Assembly: GCA_023101885.1 (NCBI GenBank)
Contig: JALPQD010000403.1
Coordinates: 772,685-836,684 of the forward strand
Source: Typhlomys cinereus
Lineage: Eukaryota; Chordata; Mammalia; Rodentia; Platacanthomyidae
Length of the DNA: 64,000 nucleotides
Direction of reading: 5' to 3'
In this document: positions 10,699-19,360 of the stretch, in pieces
Layout of the letters: the number at the start of each line of letters is the position of its first letter
How positions within the stretch are numbered: position 1 is the stretch's first letter
Made by a program: the position numbers and the translations under genes
The notes under the pieces: model-generated
Databases searched by the model: none
The model's input: only the letters and a program-made list of their open reading frames with translations
Told to the model about the DNA's origin: nothing

Positions 10699-11769
10699 TT
10701 ATACTTGCCTTCTGTTCTCCTGGATATGCCTGTTTTTTTCTTCACGCTTGAGTATCATTTCTAGCATTTTTTGAAGGCCTGGTTTGGTGGACATGTATCC
10801 CTTCAAGTTGTCTTTGTGCTGGAAAATTTTTCTTTCTCCCTCAATCATGACTGATAGTTTTGCAGGGTAAATCAGCCTGGGTTGACATTTTTGCTCATTC
10901 AATACTTGAAGTATGTCTCTCCAAGCTCTTCTTGCTTTTACTGTTTCGACTGAGAAGTCATTTGTTATTTTAATAGGTTTACCTTTAAAAGTGATTTGTT
11001 TTTTCTCCCTTGAAGCTCTCAGCACCAGTTCTTTATCTTGAATGTGGAGTGTTTTAACTATTATTTGCCGCGGTGTGCTTCTATTTTGGTCGTATCTGTT
11101 TGGGGTGCAGAATGCCTCTTGTATATGGATGGGCCTCTCTTTTTTTAGATGAGGAAAGTTTTCCTTGATGATTGTTTGAAAAATTTCCTCAGGGGTGGTA
11201 TTTTGAGATTCTTGCTCTGGTATTCCATGAATACGCATGTTAGGCTTTTTCAGGGTGTCCCATATCTCTTGGATATTTCTCTCAAGTATCTTTTTGGCTT
11301 TAACAACCTCTTCCATTGAGCTGGTTAGTACTCCCACTTTATCTTCAAGGTCTGAAATTCTGTTTTCTGCTTCATTAGTTCTGCTGATAAGACTCTCTGT
11401 GGCGTTCTGGGTTGAAGATAACTTGTCTTTTAGCTCAGTTTTAGACTCTGCTTGAGTTTGTTTTAACTGCTCTATGCTACTTTTTGTTTCTTGCACTGTT
11501 TTTCTCAACTCCTCCAGATGTCTGTTGTGTTCCTCTTCAAAGCGATTGATTTGATTATGTGATTCCTCCCTGATTTCCTCTTTCATAGTATTGAACATGG
11601 TAATGATCATATTTTGAAAGTCTTTATCCTGGGTGGGGCTTTCCTGGCCTTTTTCTGTGGGTTTGTTCTTGTTGGAGTCTAACATTATGGGATTAATTTC
11701 TTCAGTGGGAAATTTGTTTACTTGATTGTTGCTTCTCATGGATTTGCACTTTGACTTTGGCATTGTCAT
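10699..11769 (-). CDS. LINE-1 ORF1 protein, RNA-binding chaperone
   Basis: The 356-residue frame is complete from ATG at 11769 to its stop at 10699; a second ATG lies two codons in, so the exact start is uncertain. Residues about 1-49 are a polar N-terminal tail. Residues about 50-172 are a long heptad-like Glu/Lys/Leu coiled coil, the trimerisation region of the family. From about 176 (motif NMRIHGIPE) runs the RRM-like domain, with PRQIIVKT near 238 as the second RNA-contacting strand. The C-terminal domain follows, with RRAWRDILQVLNEQ and the YPAKLSVMIEGERKIF block that all L1 ORF1 proteins share. Known role of the family: it coats L1 RNA in cytoplasmic particles and acts as a nucleic-acid chaperone in target-primed reverse transcription. 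Length is typical. No frameshift or stop is seen. Confidence 0.95.
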   Translation of the reverse strand: MTMPKSKCKSMRSNNQVNKFPTEEINPIMLDSNKNKPTEKGQESPTQDKDFQNMIITMFNTMKEEIREESHNQINRFEEEHNRHLEELRKTVQETKSSIEQLKQTQAESKTELKDKLSSTQNATESLISRTNEAENRISDLEDKVGVLTSSMEEVVKAKKILERNIQEIWDTLKKPNMRIHGIPEQESQNTTPEEIFQTIIKENFPHLKKERPIHIQEAFCTPNRYDQNRSTPRQIIVKTLHIQDKELVLRASREKKQITFKGKPIKITNDFSVETVKARRAWRDILQVLNEQKCQPRLIYPAKLSVMIEGERKIFQHKDNLKGYMSTKPGLQKMLEMILKREEKNRHIQENRRQV

Positions 11770-12072
11770 TTTAACTCTTAAGATCTCTCAATTTCACTAA
11801 ACTGAATTATTTGGCCTGGGGTCCTGGTGGGCGGGGCGGGCGGAGACTTACCTAGGTCGTGGGGTGAGGCCCGGCTGGACCGCGCGCGCCCATCCCGACC
11901 ACCGGCGGAGCGGGGTGGGGTGCAAAGGGGGGATGGGGGCGACGGCGTGGAGCTATTTAACCCGAGGGCAGCTGGAGCGGGGCCCGGGCGCAGGGGGAGG
12001 TCCTCCTCGTCCCTCGGCCCCGCGCGCGCGCGGCTCCGGCTGGATGGTGGGAGTCGGAGCCGGGTCCCTGTG
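11770..12072 (-). promoter_or_regulatory. L1 5' UTR and internal promoter, CpG-rich
   Basis: About 300 bp, very GC-rich with many CpGs between about 11825 and 12065, standing out sharply from AT-rich flanks. L1 transcription starts at the element's first base from an internal promoter of this kind. There is no tandem monomer array as in mouse L1 families; it is a single short leader. A TTAAATA stretch (complement of 11953-11959) is TATA-like. Density of CpG suggests little methylation decay, in line with a recent insertion. Confidence 0.8.
11846..11854 (-). promoter_or_regulatory. Consensus 5' splice donor in the L1 leader
   Basis: The minus strand reads TAG|GTAAGT, a full match to the vertebrate U1 consensus over these bases, about 220 nt from the element's 5' end and about 80 nt before the ORF1 start. 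Human L1 also has a functional leader splice donor; use of this one is inference. Confidence 0.6.
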
Positions 12073-12088
12073 TGGCCTCTTGAACTTT
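12073..12088. repeat. L1 target-site duplication, 5' side copy
   Basis: Identical 16 bases to 5833-5848. Confidence 0.97.
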
Positions 12089-12404
12089 ATCCATCATAAA
12101 CAATTCCTCCCTATGTATTATGTAATCAATTCTTTAATGACTCAAGTGTTCAGAATAGTTTCTGAATATTGATTAAAATCCACTGATCATAAGCTCCATT
12201 ATTTCCAACATGGGTTACTTTTCACATTGAAATTTTGGTTAATATTATACCTACTGTTGATTGTCAGATTGTTTGCATAAATTATATTGAATCTTTATAA
12301 TAGTCTCCAAGATTGATTATTATTAATGCCATTTTATTTTACAAAAATTTAAGATCTTTTTAGGAAGCCTGGAATAGGTCTCAAAGTTAGTCATATTCTT
12401 TTCC
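12089..12404. other. AT-rich, no recognised element
   Basis: Pre-insertion flank of the L1. Nothing recognised. Confidence 0.5.
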
Positions 12405-12950
12405 TTTTCTCTCCGACTCCTGTTGGGAGGAGCTTAAGGAAAAATAGGTTCATTTTGGCTCACAGTTTGTATGCAAAAGTCCTTCATGGTGGCAAAATTA
12501 TAGAGCTAGAGAGGCTCAGTACTACTAAACTTATTGGCCCAGAACTATGCTTATGGACCCAGACTGGCCAATGAGACTCCTGGTGGTGTTTAAGTCAGAG
12601 CCCCATTGACTAGAACTCCTGAAAAAGTAGCAGCAAACAAGTACTTCTGGGACCAGTGTGCCACCTGACAGAAGAGCCTACTGTGAATGCAGACAGCACA
12701 GAGCAGGCAGTTTACATACAGGAAGTCAGAGATGGCAGCATGACTTTTCCACATTTGGAGACATAAGGAGCTAGAAAGCTTGGGCCTACTTCATCATTGA
12801 CACCCCCCCCATACAATGACTTACCTCTGCTAGCTAGGCCTTATGTCACGAGGCTTTTGCAGTTTTCTAAACAAAGCCATTAACTAGACTATACGTTCAA
12901 ATTCATGAGTCTATGGGGACATTTCAGACACAATCTATAGCATAAGTGAT
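12405..12950 (-). mobile_element. Probable MaLR-type LTR, minus strand, degraded
   Basis: The plus strand shows the reversed layout of MaLR LTRs: a block like GTTCATTTTGGCTCACAGTTT near 12450, and a late block with ATGAGTCTATGGGGACATTTCAGACAC near 12904. Edges are vague, and the length suggests another repeat may be mixed in. Confidence 0.45.
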
Positions 12951-14189
12951 GAAAGCATTTGAGCGACTATAAAAGTAATTAGTATTTGAATACAGACAGC
13001 TTTGATTCTGAAACAAAGCTCTTCTTCCCTTTTTCCTCAACCCCATGGTAGAGGACAATCGAGACTAGACATGTGCTTCATTTTAATCCTCACTAATTAC
13101 TTCATGCAAACTTTTCACTTGTGCAGTGAATTTACTTTTATTTGACTTGGGGATATGCGAAGCAGTTGCCAGATCTGGGATTACCATCCACAAAAAAAAA
13201 AAAAAAAAAAAAAGGCTTTAAAGGTTTGCTTTAGATGAGGATTGGGCTTCTAGGAAACTTAGATTTCTGGAGAGTGTCTTCCATACCTTGATTAGAATGG
13301 TTCGCAATACATATATTGCATATATTGTTTCTTTAATCAACATGGTTTATCCTGAATCCAAGCTTTTATTTCTAGAATATGAAGTTTTGATATGTGCTGG
13401 GCAGGGTACATCCACATGGCCAATCTGTATCAAAAGCACTGGACACTCTAATAAACTTCCCTAGTAGGCATAAAAAGCATGTCAGTTGATTGCTGGTTTC
13501 TTCCACATCATGTTCCATTTATCTTTTCTCTTTGCTCATTTTGTTTTGTATCTTTTGCTACAATAAATCAATGCCATGGTATGAATACATGTAGAATTCC
13601 CTGAGCCACTAATCCCTAAATCTGGAATGGCCTTAAAGACTACCAACACTGAGGTTATATGTTTATTTGTTACTGTAAAATTTAATCCTGGGTCATGCTA
13701 AATTTTCTAATTATATATGTATATATATTTATACACATATACACATGCACATATTCTTTCTTCAAAACACAGAACTATATTATGGTTGCCTTTTGAAGCC
13801 TCCCTCTGTGTTGAGACTAAGCAATTAATCAAAACATTAGGATAGAGCTGCTAAACCAGTTACATATTTTTCTCCGAGTTCTGTTGAAAATAAACATACT
13901 TCATTACACTGTTATCTAGACTTTCCTAGAATAGTTTTTGTCATAAAATTCAGACACAGAGGCCAAAGCAATCTAATTCTTTTTTTTTTTTTCTCCTAGG
14001 CAGCTATGTTCTAATAAAAAGTAACTGGAGATATCCTGGAATTATTTACTCTGGCTGAGCTAGTTAGTCTCCCTTTACAGTGATCACAGATGATTAGATC
14101 TTACTGAAAATGACAACAAATCTATTTAATTGTGTGCAAGCTTTGGGAAGTTGTATCAGTATTAGCATCTTATGGTTCTGAACGTGTGG
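12951..14189. other. Non-coding, AT-rich, no recognised element
   Basis: It holds a 23-base A run at about 13191-13213 and a T14-CTCCTAG stretch ending near 14000 that resembles a splice acceptor without a coding exon after it. No repeat family recognised. Confidence 0.45.
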
Positions 14190-14735
14190 CAATGTTTTCT
14201 CCTTTCAGTAACTAGTCGTTTCCTCACCTCTTATCTCTTGCATTCCTACAAATAATTGGTCCATTTCATCTAAGTTATTAAATTTATGAGTCTAGAGTTA
14301 TTCCAAATGTTGCTTTATTATTGTGTTCCCCACCCCCATGCCACGGCTGAGCTCACAATTCTGAATGCTGGAGCTGAATGTGCACCACCATGCCCAGCTT
14401 TTACAGTGTTCCATCTATAATATCGACAGCAATTGCCTCTTTCGTTTTCTCATACTAATATTAGGTCATTGTATTCCTTTCTTGATTATTCTAGCTAGAA
14501 ATTTCAATTTTACTAATCCTTTCACAGTCAGCTTTGAGATTTGGGGATTTTTCTCTGCTGTTTTTATCTTTAATCTCAACTCTAATTTTTGTTTAGCTTC
14601 TTCTGATCACGTTAAGACAATATTGCTCTCTGTGTATAGATTTAGATATAGATATTATATTTCTTCCTATGATAGTCACTGAGTGTCATCGATTTTCCTC
14701 AAAGCCCTCTTTTTGCCATATCTCACAAATTATGA
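14190..14735 (-). mobile_element. Ancient L1M ORF2 fragment, left part
   Basis: T-rich complement of the early ORF2 region: the block around 14245-14290 (GTCCATTTCATCTAAGTTATTAAAT), the block near 14540-14620 and a block near 14690-14735 follow L1M order. It is split by a B1 at about 14340-14403 and by a rodent L1 3' end after 14735, then resumes at about 15284. Confidence 0.75.
14340..14403 (-). mobile_element. B1 (7SL-derived) SINE fragment
   Basis: The plus strand carries the reversed 5' part of B1: an ATTCTGAATGCTGG block and GTGCACCACCATGCCCAGC, the complement of the B1 start. Only about 60 bp is left. Confidence 0.65.
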
Positions 14736-15283
14736 AAAAGCCTGATACCACAAACCAGACCAGGAACCTGTACAAGGAGAGGCCATACTAGTAGGAGCAT
14801 ACTACTAAAGCTTGGCTACGAGAACTTGGTATCGATTGCCTCCTAAATGCTTGTTATTATGCCCATAGCAGCTCTTAGTCCTCAAACAAGAAGATTCTTT
14901 TTGTAATGGAAGATGTTTAATACATTTCGCCATTGAAGAGAAAAGATTCCAAGAAGCACTACACCTCCCTGAAAGAATATTGAGGGTTAAAGCCAGGTTG
15001 GAGGGGGGTTAGATTGAAGAGGAAGCTACTTTTTCTCAGTAGTATACCCACTGAAATGTCATGCATGCTTCAGCAAGTGTTCAAGCAAACCATGACAGGC
15101 AACCCAGATGGAACTCAGTGGACCTCACACACAAAAAAAGACTTAAAAGCAAGAGTGTGACTGGTTGGAAAGAAGGTGCACACTTAGAAAAGGATGGGGT
15201 GGATTGGGTAATAAGGAGTGAATAATGACAGAAGCTCATTGTATTCATGTATGAAACTGTCAAAGAATAAAAAGAAATTAATA
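14736..15283 (+). mobile_element. Older rodent L1 (Lx-like) 3' UTR, 5'-truncated
   Basis: The 3' part (about 15090-15283) is matched by 59036-59225, both with a GCAACCC(A/G)GATG(G/A)AACTCAGTGG block and a tail ending in the TGTATGAAAC region followed by an A/T-rich end. The upstream part (near 14790-14930) resembles the 3' UTR of older rodent L1 families. It sits inside the ancient L1, which continues on both sides, so it is a later insertion. Confidence 0.65.
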
Positions 15284-17330
15284 TAAAAGTACTACATCAT
15301 TGTTTTCACTTAGCTCAAAGTATTTTTTATTTAATTTGAAATTTCTTCTCTACCTCAGATCTAAACATGTTTAATTTCTAAATATTTGGGAATTTTCCAG
15401 CTAACTTTCTGTTATTGATTTCTAGTTAGTTCCATTGTGGTCTGAAATTATATTTTATATGAATTAGTCTTTGAAATTTGTTCAACATGTTTTATGGTCC
15501 AGAACAGCATCTATCGTGCTAAATGTTCCCCCAAGAGTTTCGGAAGAATGTGCATCCGGCAGTTGTGGATGAAGCACTCCACGGACATCAATCAGGTCCA
15601 GTGACGAATGGTGTGGACTAGTTCCTCTGTGTATTGCGGCGCATTTGCCCTGTCAGTCATAACAGAAGGCAATGGAAGCTGATGTATATACTGGATCAAT
15701 GCATTTGTCCTTACTGTCCCAGGTTTTTCCTGTTTTAACATTATGTTGTATGGTACCTACAGGTTAGATACCATGTATTAGGCAAACTTGTCTTTTTTCT
15801 TTATGTAATGCTTTTCTTTATCTTAAACAATCTACTTTGTTCTGAAATTGGCTTTATGTGAAACTAATAAAGTTGTCCTAGCTTTCTTCAGATTTTTGAC
15901 TAGTATGGCTTGTATTTCTTCATTTCTCTTAATTCTACATCTGCATTTAAAGTGGGTTTATAATATAATAGGAAATTTGGTCTTGTATCTTATCCCGTCT
16001 GTAGTTTCTGTCTTGAGAATGGTGTGTTTAGATCACCAATGTGGATTTCTCATGTTTGTAACTGTTTTCTATTGGCTGCTCTTAGTTTTTGTCTTTCATG
16101 TCTTTCTGTATGTCTACCATTTTTATAATCCGTTCTATATTTTTAACATATCAATCATATTTTTCTTTTTAAAATTTTTCTTTAAAAAAAAAATTTGGGC
16201 AGTTGCACTGGGTTTCCAGTGTGTATTTCCAAGCAACATAAACCTGCTTTCCAGCACCAACACCTGCTCTGCAGGTGTTTCCAGTTCCCCCTCCATGTCT
16301 TAAAATACCATTGTTACTTTTGCACTGCAGAGATCATCCAGTGCATCAAAGGGATTATTATTACACAGTGCAATGTACTCTAGCAGTAACACAAAGTTGT
16401 ATATCCCTAATTTTACTTTCATTTTCTTTACTAAAACTTACTTTATTTGTAGTAGCCATAAGATTCCGATCTATACTTTTTCCTTCTCTCTGAACGACTT
16501 CTTTTAATATTTCATACAAGAAAGACATAGTCAACGCAAATTTATTATTATTGAATTACTTTTGGTTTCAAAAAGTCTTTATTTCTCCTTCATTTTTGAA
16601 GCATAATTTTTCTGAATACCAAATTGATGAAGTTTCACTGCTGTTTTCATACTATTGTTGTTTCCATGGTTTCTGAACAGAAATCTGATTTGCTCCTATC
16701 TTTCTCCTCTCTTTATAAAGCTTTTGCTCTTGATTTCTTTTAACTTTTCCTCCTGGCTTTTTGAAGGGTGAACATGTCACGCCTAGCTGTAATCTTTCTT
16801 TTATATTTGTCCAATATCATGCTATCTGAATTTCCTGGATCGGTAGCTTGGGATGCATCATTTTTTTAAAGTTCTAAGTCATTACTATGCCACATATTTT
16901 CTTCTGTTCCTGTCTTTTTCTGAAGTTCTTGCATTCCCACAGCAAATCGATCACATCTTGTGATTTTCCCACAGTCCTTGAGCATTCCATGCCTTTTTAT
17001 TATTTTCCCATTTCATTTCAATAAGGGATGTTTCTACTGATGTGCTTTCAAGTTCACTGACATTTCCTTCGTGTGCCAGTCTACTACTCCTGCGTGCCTC
17101 ACAGGCTTTCTTCTGTAGGTTGCAACATTTTGGGCTTCTTGAGCTCCCTGCGAAAACTTTCCTTGACTTTTTATTTCTCTGTTTATATTACCCAGCTATT
17201 ATTCCATAGTATCCACTTCTGTTAAGCTCTTCATCATATTATAAGTCATTGTCATTTTAAAGTGTTTATCTGAGAAGTTTATATCACACTGGAATTTGGC
17301 TCTGTTCTTTCATTGTTGCTGGGTCTGCGT
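15284..17330 (-). mobile_element. Ancient L1M, endonuclease-to-ORF1/5' region
   Basis: It continues the 14190-14735 element. The block at 15390-15500 matches the complement of the start of ORF2 in old L1, as does the wording around 15900-16090. Blocks near 16660 (TTTCCATGGTTTCTGAACAG) and 17150-17280 fit the ORF1 and 5' side. Everything is out of frame, and the order is consistent with one old element of more than 2.5 kb. Confidence 0.7.
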
Positions 17331-17334
17331 TCGG

Positions 17335-17460
17335 TTGGTTTGATTGGTTATAGTCTAGGTTAACCTTGAACTCAATAGGTAGCTTAAGATGGTCTTAAAC
17401 TCCTGACCTTCCTACCTCTCCCTTCTGAGTTCTGAGATTAGAACTTGAGCTTTGAGCTTT
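17335..17460 (-). mobile_element. Old B1 SINE
   Basis: Reversed B1 layout: CCTTGAACTCAATAGGTAGC near 17363, CTTAAACTCCTGACCTTCCTAC near 17394 and CTGAGTTCTGAGATTAGAAC near 17424. It is highly diverged, so an old copy. Confidence 0.65.
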
Positions 17461-17907
17461 CCTACATACTTTTTTGAAAATAAAACTTGAAGTCACAACT
17501 CTTTTAATTGTAATCATTCTGTAATTCTACATGATTCCCTTCTGCTAAGAGCTGTGAGTCTCTCTAGTTATCTGTTTCTCCAGGATGGGCATCACTTTGC
17601 CCTGTGACCGCTCCAGGGACGGAAGGAGAGCCACTGACATGGGCTGGTCCCCCTTATTTCTTATGAGCATGGCAATGATGGTTGACGTGATGTCAGAACA
17701 CAGCTGGAACTCGTCCCTTGTCCCACAATCTCTACAGTGAGAATAGACAACATAGATCACACTGTTGCCTTTCTTTTTCACTTCCAGTCAGATTTCCTTG
17801 AACCTTTAGATATAGATTGATAACAAATGTTTCGTATTCTTCCTTAGTTCTTGCTATAGGCTGAAATGCTGTGTGTCACTTTCTCTGCCATGTTCAGATA
17901 ATATGAT
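17461..17907. other. Non-coding, no recognised element
   Basis: A minus-strand frame of 78 codons at 17545-17781 has no recognisable domain. Nothing else seen. Confidence 0.45.
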
Positions 17908-18332
17908 TGTCATAGTTAGGCACAGTTGTCAACTTGACAGCTGAAGATTTGAGCTCTGGGCACATTTGTAGAGAATTAGTGGTTGAGTTAAACCTAGAGC
18001 AAACCTGCAGGAGATTGTCTAGCCGATGGGGAAGGTCCAGCCCATGGTGGATGGGATTAGACCCTGGAATAAAATACAGACAGCTGGTTGAGAGAGTTGA
18101 CATCCTTGTGTACACTTGACCAGACATGCTGATCTGACAAGTAAGGATTGTCCCTCTTTCAGACATTATATAGAGATGGTGTGGCCAGTTCTCTTGGCCC
18201 GGGTATTGGTGCATACTCTCCTGTCAAGCTGGACTATGAACTGTAACCAGATTACTGTAAGAAAATAAACCCCTTGTTCCCTTAAGTTGTATGATGGTGA
18301 TTGATCAGCAACCACGCAGGTGAACTACTACA
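17908..18332 (+). mobile_element. Rodent ERVL-like solo LTR, copy A
   Basis: About 425 bp from TGTCATAG to ...CTACTACA. It starts with a GTTGTCAACTTGACAG palindrome near 17929 and ends with AATAAACCCCTTGTTCCCTTAAGTTG, which holds the polyadenylation signal. Nearly matching 5-bp flanks, ATGAT (17903-17907) and ATGAC (18333-18337), fit a target duplication with one later change. Homologous along its length to 27652-28061 (reversed). Confidence 0.85.
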
Positions 18333-19239
18333 ATGACACTTTGTGAATGTCATTCACTGAATGGAAGCTTAGTAAATGAATTTAAAAAAATAATTTATAG
18401 GACAAAGACTGGTAGAAATGATAGATTCTAGTGACACTGTTTATTTTGTGCCTGCCTTCCCCAATATCTTACAGAGTTAGGCATTAACCTTAGGTCTCCA
18501 TTCCCAGCTTTGGTATCTATGCCTTAATCTATATTTATAAAGCCTACCCGGAACCTAGCCAGGGAGCCCCCCTGGTAACTTTGAATAAGCCCCAGTATCT
18601 TGACTCTGGTACCGACTATATGTAACATTATCTGCATTGGCAGTAAGGGTCCATTTCTTGTAAAGATGAGTTGATTTTCCTGCTGCCTAACAATCACTCT
18701 GAAGACAATGCAGCCAAAAGGGCTTGGCCCATATGGATGGAAAGACTGGCACTGCCTGGGCATGTCAGACTCTTTCTGACATCTTTCCCAAGCTGTGGGC
18801 CACGAAGATTGGGTGGGATTTTCACCAAAGGTACAAGTTGAGTCTCTGCTGCAGTCAATGAAAGCAGCTTACGTCCACATGATAATCACCTTGTAAAACA
18901 ATCACTTAGCACATCTGGCTGAAGGCTGGATGTCCAGATCCACCTAGACAGGAGTTTAGCTTCTTCCCCGCCTGACACTGGCATGAGCTCTTGTCTGTCT
19001 CCCTCTCTGGACAGTGTTGTTCCCTGTTTGGGATGCCTGGTCTTCGTTTCCTTGCCTAAGTTCTTCATTCTTGAGAATCTGCCCCAGATTCTCTCTGTAT
19101 CTTTCACGACCCCTCATAGCTGATGTTCAGGGAAATGAAGTGATGTTCTGTCTCAACCTCTTGTGAAAACACAAACAGTGTTCTTAGCTAATCCTCCTGA
19201 GCTTATTCTCCTGACAGGAAATCATTATATATCCACCCA
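18333..19239. other. Repeat-poor non-coding block
   Basis: No repeat family recognised. It has mixed composition and a few short chance frames. 18490-18800 looks unique and could be checked for conservation. Confidence 0.4.
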
Positions 19240-19360
19240 CTTGCCCCTGTATACCTTGATCCTTTGGGGATGGTGTTTCTTACATCATGTGCCTGCAATC
19301 TACTCTCAGCACCCACCACATAATGAAAGATCAATAAATATTCCTGGGATGAATACATAA
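19240..19360 (+). mobile_element. Possible L2/MIR-type 3' end
   Basis: The segment ending AGCACCCACCACATAATGAAAGATCAATAAATATTCCTGGGATGAATA resembles the shared 3' tail wording of L2 and MIR elements. Only the last 60 bases or so are persuasive. Confidence 0.4.

Larger units (their letters stand above)
5849..12072 (-). mobile_element. Full-length LINE-1 retrotransposon, nearly intact
   Basis: The element is about 6.2 kb on the minus strand: CpG-rich 5' UTR (11770-12072), ORF1 (10699-11769), 50-bp spacer, ORF2 (10648 to 6847), 3' UTR (about 5862-6846) and a poly(A) tail seen as a T run at 5849-5861. A perfect 16-bp duplication flanks it at 5833-5848 and 12073-12088, so both ends are certain and the copy is not obviously 5'-truncated. 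ORF1 is open. ORF2 has no in-frame nonsense codon, only three frame breaks (near 9472, 8353-8360 and 6968). This little damage means a young insertion. The family looks rodent, but I cannot name the subfamily. Confidence 0.97.

Noticed and set aside
13979..14020. Splice-acceptor-like T14-CTCCTAG followed by an AATAAA
   Set aside because: No open frame follows, and the T run could equally be a reversed retroposon tail. Not enough for an exon call.
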